DNA of 64,000 nt from Longibacter sp051155795 (GCF_051155795.1 NZ_DAXETW010000011.1:1-64000), one strand, 5' to 3'; positions 25,537 through 35,220 are shown, numbered from the stretch's first letter. Notes: a model not told the origin generated them from the letters alone. Translations and numbers: made by a program.

Positions 25537-26370
25537 ATGCCGAACACGACGAGCACGGCCGACCTGCCACGCCCTTTCTATTCGGAGTGGTCGCGCTCCG
25601 AATCCTCGTCGGCAAAGGCGCTCTGGGAATGGCATTCGGCGCTTGCCCGGCCCCTTCCTGTGGGGGGCGACGGGACAGTCTCATCAGTCGAAGCGTATTT
25701 TGCGGATGAGTATGAACGGGCACGAAATGCCGAACCGCTCCGAACCGTGCGCGAGTCCGTCTGGCGACCGGCGTATCAGGCCGTTGATCGACACGACCTC
25801 GACCCCGAACTCCTCGCTGCTCAGGTGCGGGCATCGCGTCATCTGCAGGGATCCGTGCGGTTTCGGACGGCATCAGAGCTCGAAGACTTCGCCCGCCAGT
25901 GGGCCATCCCGCATGCTCGTTTGCTTGCGTCGCTAGCTGGGGTTGACTACGGGTGGATGGTGAAACGCGTGGACGAACTCGCGCGCGGCTTTTTCTTTCT
26001 CGCTCGATTTCTGACCCTGCCGCATGACGTGAAACAGGGCCAGCTGTTCATACCGGTGACGGACTTGAAGCAGAATGACGTTCATCTGTCAGAGCTACGG
26101 GACGGGGACGTGAATGAAGGGGTCCGTCGCGTGCTTTGGAAGCACAGCATCCGCATCCGAGACGCCTTCGGGCAGGGTGAACCGATTCTGAAAGACCTCG
26201 GACTTCGACGTCGACTGACCCTGAAGCGATGGTGGTACGGCAGTCTTGAGGTCCTGAATGAAATCGAACGGCGCGACTTTGACGTCTGGAGCGAACCGGT
26301 TGAACTGTCTGTCTACCGCAAAATGCAGGTCTATCTGCTGACGGTTTTCGGGCGGTCGACAACCGCGTAG
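25537..26370 (+). CDS. Squalene/phytoene-synthase-like protein, catalytic motifs degenerate
   Basis: A 277-residue all-helical protein resembling trans-isoprenyl diphosphate synthases over its whole length. Matching parts are LQGSVRFRTASELEDFARQW, ASLAGVDYGWMVKRVDELARGF, FLTLPHDVKQGQLFIPVTDL (position of the second Asp-rich motif) and YGSLEVLNEIERRDFDVWSEP near the C-terminus. Normal enzymes carry DxxxD in both Asp-rich motifs. Here the second keeps one Asp (HDVKQGQ) and I see no proper first motif. It may therefore not bind diphosphate-Mg in the usual way, or may have another role. ATG 25537 is chosen; the frame is open to 25417 without family residues. No carotenoid or hopanoid gene is adjacent. 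Confidence 0.7.
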   Translation: MPNTTSTADLPRPFYSEWSRSESSSAKALWEWHSALARPLPVGGDGTVSSVEAYFADEYERARNAEPLRTVRESVWRPAYQAVDRHDLDPELLAAQVRASRHLQGSVRFRTASELEDFARQWAIPHARLLASLAGVDYGWMVKRVDELARGFFFLARFLTLPHDVKQGQLFIPVTDLKQNDVHLSELRDGDVNEGVRRVLWKHSIRIRDAFGQGEPILKDLGLRRRLTLKRWWYGSLEVLNEIERRDFDVWSEPVELSVYRKMQVYLLTVFGRSTTA

Positions 26371-26531
26371 CACGGCATTCCGCTCGATGGCGCTCTCTTC
26401 GTTTTTGCGCGAAATCGCGACGTGCTGCGACCCCGGCGGTTGCGCGTCCGTTCTGCACGCCGCAAGTTGATGGTGTCCATGTGACGTACCGCTCGTTCCC
26501 GTCTTTCGCCGAAGCCTATCCCTGCCGAATC

Positions 26532-27539
26532 ATGACCACGTATAAAGAGTCCGGCGTCGACGTCGATGCCGGTGATGACGCCGTTGATCGCATTAAGCCC
26601 ATCGTACAGGAAACCTTCACCCCGGGCGTTCTTGCCGGGATTGGCAGCTTCGGCTCCTATGTGGAACTCGATGCGAGTGCATACGACAAGCCGGTCCTCG
26701 TGTCGTCAATCGACGGTGTGGGCACCAAGGTGAAGGTCGCCGTCCGGGCGGGGCGGTTTGATACCGTCGGGCAGGACCTCGTCAACCACTGCGTCAATGA
26801 CATCGCGGTATGCGGCGCTCGCCCGCTGTATTTCCTTGACTATTACGGCGTCGGGCGTTTGAATCCGGATGTCGCCGAGAGCGTCGTCCGCGGGTTTGCC
26901 GCAGCGTGCAAGGAAACCGGCACCGCGCTGGTCGGCGGCGAAATTGCGGAGATGCCGGACGTTTATGGAAACGAGAATTTCGACCTCGTTGGCTGTATCG
27001 TCGGCGTCGTCGAGAAGAACAGAATTCTGAACGGTGCGACCACGGAGGTCGGTGATGTGCTGATCGGCCTTCCATCCACCGGGCTTCACACGAACGGATA
27101 CACGTTGGCTCGAACGGTCCTGTTCGACGCATTCGACGTGGATGATGCGCCCGATGAGCTGGCGGGTGAGACGGTGGGAGAAGCCCTGCTTCGCGTCCAC
27201 CGCTCCTACCTGGACCCCATCCAGACGATGGTCCAGTCCGATTGTACACCGCGTGGATTCGCACACATCACCGGCGGCGGGCTACCCGGGAATCTCCGCC
27301 GAATCATGCCGGAGGGATGCCGTGCGGACGTCGACTACGATGCATGGGATCGCCCTGCACTCTTCAATCTGATCCAATCGCTCGGCGACGTGCCGGAGTC
27401 GGACATGCGTCGAACGTTCAACTGCGGCATCGGGCTGGTGGGGACCTTTCCGGCGGACGAGGTTGACGCGGTTGTCAATCGCTTGCGAGCGGAAGGGGAG
27501 GCGCCTGTCGTGATCGGGCACGTCGTGAAGGACGAGTAG
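26532..27539 (+). CDS. purM: Phosphoribosylformylglycinamidine cyclo-ligase PurM
   Basis: It closes the imidazole ring of purines (FGAM to AIR, ATP-dependent). The 335-residue protein begins MTTYKESGVDVDAGDDAVDRIK and has SSIDGVGTKVKVA, NHCVNDIAVCGARPLYFLDY, GGEIAEMP, STGLHTNGYTLAR and HITGGGLPGNLRRI, which together are diagnostic. ATG 26532 gives the canonical N-terminus, while the frame start at 26481 adds 17 unrelated residues. Another purine gene, purC, is at 55.7 kb, so purine genes are scattered here. Confidence 0.97.
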   Translation: MTTYKESGVDVDAGDDAVDRIKPIVQETFTPGVLAGIGSFGSYVELDASAYDKPVLVSSIDGVGTKVKVAVRAGRFDTVGQDLVNHCVNDIAVCGARPLYFLDYYGVGRLNPDVAESVVRGFAAACKETGTALVGGEIAEMPDVYGNENFDLVGCIVGVVEKNRILNGATTEVGDVLIGLPSTGLHTNGYTLARTVLFDAFDVDDAPDELAGETVGEALLRVHRSYLDPIQTMVQSDCTPRGFAHITGGGLPGNLRRIMPEGCRADVDYDAWDRPALFNLIQSLGDVPESDMRRTFNCGIGLVGTFPADEVDAVVNRLRAEGEAPVVIGHVVKDE

Positions 27540-27799
27540 GCACGGATCGGACCTGCTTACGCCAGGACTTCTCGACTTGATCAAACGCCGCTGAGGTGTA
27601 GCGTCCGATGGTCACCTCGCGCGCCCGGGCGAGTGCACATCGAAACGGAACAAGCGCCCGCGCGCCCGGGTGTACACGCTAAATACGCTTGACGGCGGGA
27701 CATACGATCGTCCAGGCCGCCGGCGGGCATTTGTCGTCGACCGCCACGGGTATGATCGCCGGTGCGCGCCATTCCCATTCACATACTGCAGGTGTCCCC

Positions 27800-28483
27800 A
27801 TGATATCGCTGGTCATCGTGCTGCTGCTCAGCTACATCGTGGGCTCGATTCCGGGAAGCCTCTGGTCGAGCAAGCTTCTCTACGGGATCGACGTGCGAAA
27901 GCACGGAAGCGGGAACGCCGGGGCGACGAACACCTTCCGCGTCGTCGGCTGGCAGGCGGGCGTTGTAGCGACCATCGTGGACATGGGGAAGGGCGCCTTT
28001 GCTGCTGGCGTTCTGCCGCTCTGGGCGGCCTTTGGAGCGTTTCCGAGCTTCGGGATCGCTGCCGAGTCCGGGGTCATCGTCGCGCTTCTCTGCGGGCTGG
28101 CGGCTGTGACAGGACATATGTTTCCCGTGTTTGCCCGCTTCCGCGGCGGCAAGGGCGTCAACACAGCCGCCGGCATTCTGCTGGCGCTGACCCCGGTGTC
28201 GACGCTGCTCGCCATGCTCGTCTTCGTGCTTGTTCTGGGCACCACGCGCTACGTGTCGCTCAGCTCCATCCTGGCCGCGATCGCCTTTCCGACCATCGTC
28301 GCCGTCCGGAAGTATGTGTTCGACGCCGACCTTACGGCCAGTCTGCTCATCTTCGGCATCGTCGTTGGAGTTGCGATCGTTGTCGCGCACCAGTCAAACA
28401 TCCGTCGCCTCATAGCAGGCAATGAGAACCGCGTGTCCTCGTTCAAGCCGGCGGAAGGGATGCGCGGTCGCGGCGAAATCTGA
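27800..28483 (+). CDS. plsY: Acyl phosphate:glycerol-3-phosphate acyltransferase PlsY
   Basis: An integral membrane enzyme that acylates glycerol-3-phosphate from acyl-phosphate, the first step of phospholipid synthesis. The 227-residue protein has all three cytosolic-loop motifs: SIPGSLWSSKLL, KHGSGNAGATNTFRVVG, and GHMFPVFARFRGGKGVNTAAG, plus five or more membrane segments. ATG 27800 starts directly with the first membrane helix (MISLVIVLLLSYIVGS); the frame extends to 27689 without support. gpsA, which makes the substrate, follows about 126 bases downstream. Confidence 0.96.
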   Translation: MISLVIVLLLSYIVGSIPGSLWSSKLLYGIDVRKHGSGNAGATNTFRVVGWQAGVVATIVDMGKGAFAAGVLPLWAAFGAFPSFGIAAESGVIVALLCGLAAVTGHMFPVFARFRGGKGVNTAAGILLALTPVSTLLAMLVFVLVLGTTRYVSLSSILAAIAFPTIVAVRKYVFDADLTASLLIFGIVVGVAIVVAHQSNIRRLIAGNENRVSSFKPAEGMRGRGEI

Positions 28484-28609
28484 TGTCGCTTCCACGATCC
28501 GATCGCGCCGTCTTCCGCTTCCTGGCGATTCGTCGATTCAACGCCCAGGACCCGTCGGCTCCTCCGCGGCGACGCGCTGCACAGGCCCTTTTCTCATCCA
28601 CACCGTTTG

Positions 28610-29644
28610 ATGTCTGCACCCATCTCAATCTTCGGAGCGGGAAGCTGGGGGACCGCCCTGGCCGTTCACCTCGCTCAGTCCGGCCGCTCCGTCACCCTCT
28701 GGGCGCGGCGCGATGAACAGGCGTCTGAATTGTCGGATACGCGTCGAAACCAGGAGTATCTTCCCGGCATCGCCCTGCCGCCGCTCGTCCAGGTCACGTC
28801 CGATCTGGAAGAAGCGGCAATGGCGTCCGACATGTGGGCGATTGCCGTCCCATCGCAGCAGGTGCGCTCGTTTGTGTCACGGCTTCGCCCGTACCTCCGG
28901 CCCGACGTGATCGCGGTGTCGCTCGCGAAGGGAATCGAGAACGATACCCTGATGACCATGTCTCAGGTTCTGGAGGACGTTCTTGTGCCACCGCTGGACC
29001 GGGAGCGGATCGGTGTGCTCTATGGTCCGAGTCATGCCGAAGAGGTTGCTGAAGGTCGGCCGACCACCGTCGTCGCTGCGGCGCATGCTTCATCCGTAGC
29101 TGAATCGGTTCAGGAGGCCTTCATGACGGATCGGCTCCGCGTCTACGCGAACACCGACGTCATCGGGGTAGAGATCGGCGGGTCCGCGAAGAACGTGCTC
29201 GCCATCGCTGCCGGGATCAGTGATGGGGTCGGGTACGGCGACAACGCCAAAGCAGCCCTGGTCACGCGCGGGATTGCAGAGATTAAGCGCCTTGGACTCG
29301 CGCTGGGAGCCGACGCCATGACCTTTGCCGGATTGGCCGGGATTGGCGACTTGGTCGTAACCTGTATGAGCCGTCACAGTCGCAACCGCGGCCTCGGCGA
29401 GCAAATCGGGTCGGGAAAGACGCTCGATGAAGCGCTCGGTAGCATGCACATGGTGGCGGAGGGCGTCAAAACGACGCGCTCCATTCATGATTTGGCCGAG
29501 CGCCATCACATTGAGATGCCGATCACGGAGGCTGTGTACGCCGTGCTCTTCGAGGGGCGACGCCCGCACGAAATGATGGAGAAGCTAATGACGCGGAGTG
29601 CCAAACGGGAAAACTGGCTGCCTGAGGTGCTGCAAGAATCATAG
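28610..29644 (+). CDS. gpsA: NAD(P)-dependent glycerol-3-phosphate dehydrogenase GpsA
   Basis: It reduces DHAP to sn-glycerol-3-phosphate for lipid synthesis, in the cytoplasm. The 344-residue protein has the dinucleotide motif IFGAGSWGTALAVHLA near the N-terminus, SLAKGIE, the conserved YGPSHAEEVAEG, the catalytic-lysine region GGSAKNVLAIAAGISDG and AGIGDLVVTCMSRHSRNRGLG. A TTG (28607) precedes ATG 28610; I take the ATG. Together with plsY it forms a lipid-precursor pair and runs opposite to GlpD in the glycerol block. Confidence 0.97.
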   Translation: MSAPISIFGAGSWGTALAVHLAQSGRSVTLWARRDEQASELSDTRRNQEYLPGIALPPLVQVTSDLEEAAMASDMWAIAVPSQQVRSFVSRLRPYLRPDVIAVSLAKGIENDTLMTMSQVLEDVLVPPLDRERIGVLYGPSHAEEVAEGRPTTVVAAAHASSVAESVQEAFMTDRLRVYANTDVIGVEIGGSAKNVLAIAAGISDGVGYGDNAKAALVTRGIAEIKRLGLALGADAMTFAGLAGIGDLVVTCMSRHSRNRGLGEQIGSGKTLDEALGSMHMVAEGVKTTRSIHDLAERHHIEMPITEAVYAVLFEGRRPHEMMEKLMTRSAKRENWLPEVLQES

Positions 29645-29744
29645 AGCGGCCGAGCGCAGAGGGCCGTTCGCGGTACCGACGCTCCGGTCATTTTCGCCGT
29701 CTGCAGAATGCCGGTCTGTTCGCCACGTCAACGCAAGAGATTCC

Positions 29745-30392
29745 ATGACTCTACGAGAATTGAAGCAGCTCGTCTCGCTTGGCGAAGGCATCAGTCTCGA
29801 GTTCAAGCGGCGTGTACCGCGCGACGAACGGATCGCGAAAGAGGTCATCGCGCTCGCCAATACGCAAGGTGGCCGTATTCTGGTCGGAGTTGATGACGAC
29901 GGGGAGATCACGGGTCTGGATGACGCGTCCGAGCAGGAGTTTCTGCTTCGGCGTGCGATCGAGCGCCGAACGCAGCCCGTTGTGGACATCCGTACGGAGC
30001 GGATCGTCGTGGCACCGCGGCGGGACGTGATCCTCGTGACGGTGCCGGAGAGCGATCAGAAACCGCATCAGCTGGTCGGGGACGATGACCCGGCGGGAGA
30101 CGGCACGGCCTACGTCCGGGTCGAAGACATGAGCGTCGAGGCGAGCGAGGAGTCTGTTGAAATGATGGAGTCGGCGAAGGCCGTCAATGGCGTCACGTTC
30201 GAGTTTGGCGAGGCCGAATCGCTTCTCATGCGCTACCTCGACGACTACGGTCGGATCACGGTGGGGGAGTACGCCAAGCTGGCCGATATTTCGACCGAGC
30301 GTGCGTCCGCGACGCTGGTGCGCCTGTCGAAGGCCAACCTGCTCCGACTACATGCAGATCGAAAAGAGGATTACTTCACGCTTGCGTACTAA
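29745..30392 (+). CDS. AlbA_2/Schlafen-like DNA-binding domain protein
   Basis: A 215-residue protein. The N-terminal half is an AlbA_2 (COG2865, ATP-binding/HTH) domain: EGISLEFKRRVPRDERIAKEV followed by IALANTQGGRILVGVDDDGE and ITGLDD. The C-terminal third (about 155-215) looks like a winged helix: LLMRYLDDYGRITVGEYAKL and STERASATLVRLSKANLLRL. A transcription-factor or nucleic-acid role is likely from the family; the target is unknown. ATG 29745 (MTLRELKQLVSLGEG) is the family-typical start. It stands 100 bases after gpsA and may be cotranscribed. Confidence 0.82.
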   Translation: MTLRELKQLVSLGEGISLEFKRRVPRDERIAKEVIALANTQGGRILVGVDDDGEITGLDDASEQEFLLRRAIERRTQPVVDIRTERIVVAPRRDVILVTVPESDQKPHQLVGDDDPAGDGTAYVRVEDMSVEASEESVEMMESAKAVNGVTFEFGEAESLLMRYLDDYGRITVGEYAKLADISTERASATLVRLSKANLLRLHADRKEDYFTLAY

Positions 30393-30732
30393 GCCCGGTA
30401 GCCGACCGATATTTGGCAGCAAGAACATGTATAACCGTTATTGTATTACAATCATCTATAATATTAAAACAAGCTAACACCGACAGATGCCCGGAATATA
30501 GCCGCTGATCACCTATTTCCTCGCGATACCCGACGTCTCTATGATACCCATACAGTCGAGGATTTTCTCACCGGCTAACGAGGGGTACTCGCGTTATTAG
30601 AAAACGAACATCCGCCCAATCCCGAGGGAGCAGGAGCGGAGCGCTCGCGCCCACGGTCCGCTGCTTGTATCTTTTCGAGCACGTGAGTAAACTATGTGTG
30701 CCTGCAGCATCATCCGTTATTGAACCCCACTC
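30393..30732. other. AT-rich intergenic region upstream of parC
   Basis: 340 bases without a gene. The part 30420-30480 is strikingly AT-rich and includes a perfect TATAAT at 30457-30462, with no fitting -35 element at 17 bases. A better-spaced promoter candidate is at 30665-30693. Confidence 0.45.
30665..30693 (+). promoter_or_regulatory. parC: Sigma-70-like promoter candidate for parC-parE
   Basis: TTGTAT (30665-30670), a 17-base spacer and TAAACT (30688-30693), each matching the consensus at four of six positions. The parC ATG lies 39 bases downstream of the -10 box. Confidence 0.4.
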
Positions 30733-33102
30733 ATGGCAACTGAACACGACACAGCGAACGGCAGCGAACGCATCAAGAGCATCCCGCTCCACGAGACCGC
30801 CGAGAAGCGGTACCTGAACTATGCACTCTCGGTGATTACGAGCCGGGCGCTGCCGGACATCCGCGACGGTCTCAAGCCTGTGCAGCGGCGGATCTTGTAC
30901 GGCATGTATCAAAACCTTCGCCTGTACCCGGAGAAGCGGCACCGGAAAAGCGCTACAGTCGTCGGAGAGGTGATGGGGAAATACCATCCGCACGGCGACA
31001 GCGCCATCTACGATGCCATGGTTCGGATGGCCCAGGACTTCTCGCTCCGAGCACCGCTGGTCGACGGGCACGGCAACTTCGGATCGCTCGACGGTGACAA
31101 TCCCGCAGCGATGCGGTATACGGAGGCGAAGCTCCGACCGCTGGCGATGGAAATGCTGGACGAGATCCGAAAGAAAACGGTCGATTTTCGGCCTACGTTC
31201 GACGGTACGTTGTTCGAGCCGGTCGTGCTTCCGTCCAAGGTTCCGAATCTGCTTGTCAACGGCGCAAGCGGCATCGCTGTCGGTATGGCAACGAACATCC
31301 CGCCGCACAACCTCGGCGAGGTGATCGACGCCTGCCTATACATGATCAAGTCGCCCAACGCACGTATCTCGACACTCGTCGAGAACTTCATCTCAGGCCC
31401 CGATTTTCCAACCGGTGGGCGCATTCTGAACACGCCGGAAGAGCTTCTCGACATCTACGAGACGGGTCGGGGTACCGTGGAGATGCGCGGAGCCTACGAA
31501 ATGCAGGGCAAGACCCGGGCGATCATCACGTCGGTGCCCTACGGCGTCGACAAAAGCAAGATCGTGGAGGAGATCGCCGATCACATCGCGGACGAAAACG
31601 TGCCGCAGCTTTCGAACATCCGCGACGAATCCACTGACGACGTCCGGATCGTCCTGGAGCTGAAGCGAGGATCCGATGCCCAGGCGGCGCTGGCCTACCT
31701 GTTTAAGCACACGAAGCTCCAGCACCGCTTCCACGTGAACCTGACGTGCCTCGTACCAACGGAGAACGCAGAGGTCGGCGCTCCGCGGCAGGTCGACCTG
31801 TACGAGATCCTGCGCCACTTCCTCGACTTCCGCATGGACGTGGTGACGCGACGTCTCGAGTACGAACTCGAGCAGCTCGAGAAGCGAATCCACCTGCTTG
31901 AGGGCTTCGAAATCATTTTCGACGCCCTGGACGAGGCGATCAAGCTGATCCGTTCGTCCAAGAACAAGAAGGACGCCGCGCAGCGCCTAATGCATCGCTT
32001 CGATCTGGACGACGATCAGACGGAAGCGATCCTCGAGACGAAGCTCTACAAGCTGTCCCAGATGGAGATCGACGCCATCCGCGAGGAACTGGACGAAAAG
32101 CGAGCGGAAGCGGAACGAATTCGTGGACTGCTTGGCGACGAGGACGCCCGATGGACGCTGATCCGGGACGAGCTTCGCGACGTGAAAGACGCCTTTGCAG
32201 ACGAGCGCCGGTCGGAGATCGCGGGGCCGGATGCGGCGATCGAGTACACGGAAGAAGACTATATTATCGACGAGGACGTCTTCGTCATGGTGACCCGCGA
32301 CGGGTGGGTGAAACGACAGGGTTCGTACACCGATATCGATAGTATTCGCGTCCGGGACGGTGACGAGGTGGGATGGGTCCTACCGGCTTCAACGCGAGCT
32401 ACCGTTGGCTTCTTCACCAACTTCGGCACCTGCTACACCACGCGGGTTGACGAAATCCCGAGCACGACGGGCTACGGCGATCCCGTACAGAAGCTGTTCG
32501 CATTTGAAGACAAGGAGCGCGTGGTTGGCGTGATCTCGTTCGACGATCGCGTTCTTCCGGGAGCCGTACCTCCAGATGTCGAGACGCAGGCGGACATGTT
32601 CACGAATGGCACCGCGGACGAAGCGGATTACGACGGCGATCCGTACGTCGTGGCCATTACCAAGATGGGCCAGGCGATCCGCTTCACCATCGAAGGCTAC
32701 ACCGATCCGTCGACCCGAACCGGACGCATGTACGCCCGACTGGAGGATGGAGACCAGGTCGTTCGTGCCATGATCGCCCGGGGACATGAGAACGTCTGCC
32801 TTGCCTCTCACCAGGGACGAGCCCTCATCTTCCCGGTGCACCAGATCAGCGTTTACAAAGGCGCTGCCAAGGGCGTGATCGCGATCCGACTGGACGACGG
32901 CGACCGGGTCCTCGGGTTCACCCTGAGTGACATGGCGCGAGAGGGTCTACGGGTCGAAACCAACAACGGCCGCGAAGAAACCATCCGGACGACGAAGTTC
33001 GACGTCACAAGCCGCGGGGCTAAAGGAGCATTGGTCATCAAGCGAGGGTATTTCGCGCAGGTGTTCATGGAGCCCGTCGAAGAATCGTTTCCCGATTCGT
33101 AA
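30733..33102 (+). CDS. parC: Type IIA topoisomerase subunit A (topoisomerase IV ParC type)
   Basis: The DNA-cleaving subunit, 789 residues. The catalytic Tyr129 is in AAMRYTEAKL. The quinolone-determining region HPHGDSAIYDAMVRMAQ carries Ser90 and Asp94 at the usual resistance positions, in the unmutated state. The C-terminal beta-pinwheel starts near residue 510 (VFVMVTRDGWVKRQGSY). I find no GyrA-box (QRRGGKG-like), which argues for a decatenating topoisomerase IV rather than a supercoiling gyrase. Family assignment is certain; ParC versus GyrA is probable. parE follows after 70 bases, so both subunits come from one transcript. Confidence 0.9.
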   Translation: MATEHDTANGSERIKSIPLHETAEKRYLNYALSVITSRALPDIRDGLKPVQRRILYGMYQNLRLYPEKRHRKSATVVGEVMGKYHPHGDSAIYDAMVRMAQDFSLRAPLVDGHGNFGSLDGDNPAAMRYTEAKLRPLAMEMLDEIRKKTVDFRPTFDGTLFEPVVLPSKVPNLLVNGASGIAVGMATNIPPHNLGEVIDACLYMIKSPNARISTLVENFISGPDFPTGGRILNTPEELLDIYETGRGTVEMRGAYEMQGKTRAIITSVPYGVDKSKIVEEIADHIADENVPQLSNIRDESTDDVRIVLELKRGSDAQAALAYLFKHTKLQHRFHVNLTCLVPTENAEVGAPRQVDLYEILRHFLDFRMDVVTRRLEYELEQLEKRIHLLEGFEIIFDALDEAIKLIRSSKNKKDAAQRLMHRFDLDDDQTEAILETKLYKLSQMEIDAIREELDEKRAEAERIRGLLGDEDARWTLIRDELRDVKDAFADERRSEIAGPDAAIEYTEEDYIIDEDVFVMVTRDGWVKRQGSYTDIDSIRVRDGDEVGWVLPASTRATVGFFTNFGTCYTTRVDEIPSTTGYGDPVQKLFAFEDKERVVGVISFDDRVLPGAVPPDVETQADMFTNGTADEADYDGDPYVVAITKMGQAIRFTIEGYTDPSTRTGRMYARLEDGDQVVRAMIARGHENVCLASHQGRALIFPVHQISVYKGAAKGVIAIRLDDGDRVLGFTLSDMAREGLRVETNNGREETIRTTKFDVTSRGAKGALVIKRGYFAQVFMEPVEESFPDS

Positions 33103-33172
33103 ACTCCGGACCGGGTCTCCCTCGGAAGCAGTTGCACCCCCCTTTGCATCCAGCCTTTTGTAGCACGAACGC

Positions 33173-35107
33173 ATGGCAGATACCACTACGTACACGGGAA
33201 AAGATATCCAGGTCCTCGAGGGCCTCGAACCGGTGCGAAAGCGGCCGGGCATGTACATCGGCGGGACCGGTGCCCCCGGTTTGCATCATCTTCTCTGGGA
33301 GATCGTGGACAACGCCGTCGACGAAGCGACGAACGGCTACGCGTCCCAGATCGATGTGCGATTGCACGCAGACGGTCGCAGCATCACGGTGAAGGATGAT
33401 GGCCGCGGCATTCCTGTCGATATGCACCCCGACAAGGGCGTGCCGGCCCTCCAGGTGATTCTCACCACCCTTCACGCCGGGGGCAAATTCGATGGGTCCA
33501 ACTACATCACTTCGGGCGGTCTGCACGGCGTTGGGGCATCGGTGGTGAACGCTCTCTCCGAGGAGATGGTCGCCACCGTTCGGCGTGATCAGAAGGAATA
33601 CGAACAGCGTTTTCAGCGCGGGACGCCCGTGACCGAACTGGAGGTCACGAAGGACCGCACGCGGGGAACCGGCACGACCATTTTCTTCCGCCCGGATTCC
33701 GACATCTTCGAAACGGTCGACTTCAACGCACTGCAGATCCGCGAGACGCTTGAGGTCAAGACGTATCTCAATCGGGGTCTGAAGATCGTTTTTCACGACG
33801 ACCAGGAAGGGGAGTCGTATGAATTTGTCCACGAAGGAGGCGTAGCGGAGTACCTCGAGCACATCGTGGAGAGCCTGCAGGTCCACCCGATCCACGAAGA
33901 TATCTTTACGCTGGAGGAGGACGACCTGGAAGGCGAGGGTCGATTGGAGATTTCTCTGCAGTGGACCGATGCGCCAAAGGAGCAAATCCGAACGTTCGTC
34001 AACGGTATACCGACACAGGACGGTGGCACCCACGAGCAGGGGCTCCGGAGCGCAATCCGGAGCGTGATCCGGTCGTACATGGATACGCACGATCTCGTCC
34101 CGCACCGTCTCGACGTGACGGCGGATGACACGCGGGAAGGTCTCGTTGCGATCGTGAATCTCTTCCACGTCGACCCGCAGTTCCAGGGCCAGACCAAAGA
34201 TAAGCTCAACAACCCCAGTGTTCGGTCGCTGGTCTCGGGCACGCTACGCCGGGAACTGGAGCAGTATCTCAATGCCCATCCGTCGACCGGCGAAGCTATC
34301 GCGACGCGTGTCATTCAGGCCGCGAAGGCACGACGTGCCAGCCGCTCGGCTGCGAGTCGGGCACGGGGAACGAGTACGAAGCGCCGGCTCAATCTGCCGG
34401 GGAAGCTTGCCGACTGCTCGTCGTCGACACCGCAGGAATGCGAACTGTTCATCGTTGAGGGCGACTCCGCCGGTGGATCCGCGAAACAGGGACGCGATCG
34501 TGCCACCCAGGCGGTTCTGCCGCTGCGGGGTAAGGTGCTGAACGCCCACCAGGCAAACGCCAAACGCGTCAGCAACAATAACGAGCTGTCGAACATCGTA
34601 CAGGCGCTCGGCTGTGGGCTCGGGGACGGGTTCGACCTGTCGGCTCTCCGGTATCATAAGATCATCCTGCTCATGGATGCCGACTCCGACGGTCACCACA
34701 TCGCGACGCTGCTGCTGACGTTTTTCTATAACTACATGCCCGCCCTGATCAACGGCGGATACGTGTACATTGCGCAGCCACCACTGTACCGGATTGACGC
34801 GGGAAGCGACACGTACTGGGCGCTCGACGATCCTGATAAGGAGCGCATTCTGGAGAACGCCCAGGCCGACGGCCGGAATCTGAAAATCGATATTCAACGA
34901 TTTAAGGGTCTCGGCGAAATGATGCCGAAAACACTCAAAAAGACGACGCTCGACCCGGAGAAGCGGCGGCTACTACAGGTTTCGATCCCGGATGACAAGC
35001 GGCACGTGACACAGCAGACGATGGACGACCTGATGGGGCGCGACACGTCCGCCCGGTTCGAGTTCATCATGAAGCACGCCGCCGAGGCAGACGAACTTGA
35101 CGTGTAG
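33173..35107 (+). CDS. parE: Type IIA topoisomerase subunit B (topoisomerase IV ParE type)
   Basis: The ATPase subunit, 644 residues. The GHKL ATPase domain has EIVDNAVDEATNGYA, DDGRGIPVDMHPDKG and TSGGLHGVGASVVNALSE. The TOPRIM part has VEGDSAGGSAKQGRDR and LLMDADSDGHHIATLLLTFF; the DSDG.HIATLL form is the ParE-like variant. Sequence after the TOPRIM motif (FKGLGEMMPKTLKKTTLDPE) is normal. There is no large insertion. It is preceded by its partner gene and ends before a symmetric hairpin that separates it from the convergent EamA gene. Confidence 0.9.
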   Translation: MADTTTYTGKDIQVLEGLEPVRKRPGMYIGGTGAPGLHHLLWEIVDNAVDEATNGYASQIDVRLHADGRSITVKDDGRGIPVDMHPDKGVPALQVILTTLHAGGKFDGSNYITSGGLHGVGASVVNALSEEMVATVRRDQKEYEQRFQRGTPVTELEVTKDRTRGTGTTIFFRPDSDIFETVDFNALQIRETLEVKTYLNRGLKIVFHDDQEGESYEFVHEGGVAEYLEHIVESLQVHPIHEDIFTLEEDDLEGEGRLEISLQWTDAPKEQIRTFVNGIPTQDGGTHEQGLRSAIRSVIRSYMDTHDLVPHRLDVTADDTREGLVAIVNLFHVDPQFQGQTKDKLNNPSVRSLVSGTLRRELEQYLNAHPSTGEAIATRVIQAAKARRASRSAASRARGTSTKRRLNLPGKLADCSSSTPQECELFIVEGDSAGGSAKQGRDRATQAVLPLRGKVLNAHQANAKRVSNNNELSNIVQALGCGLGDGFDLSALRYHKIILLMDADSDGHHIATLLLTFFYNYMPALINGGYVYIAQPPLYRIDAGSDTYWALDDPDKERILENAQADGRNLKIDIQRFKGLGEMMPKTLKKTTLDPEKRRLLQVSIPDDKRHVTQQTMDDLMGRDTSARFEFIMKHAAEADELDV

Positions 35108-35134
35108 CATCGAGCATCGTACTCGGTCTTAGCC

Positions 35135-35161
35135 CGCAGTCGGGTGTTCTACCTGACTGCG
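35135..35161. terminator. Hairpin between convergent parE and EamA genes
   Basis: CGCAGTC/GACTGCG, a perfect 7-base stem continued by GG/CC after one mismatch, with a 7-base loop, 28 bases after the parE stop. No long T-run on either side. It could serve both directions. Confidence 0.45.
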
Positions 35162-35220
35162 CTCCGGAGCACGACGATCCTGACTGCACGGCGGGCATCG
35201 CCGGCAAATCGGAAGCGTCG

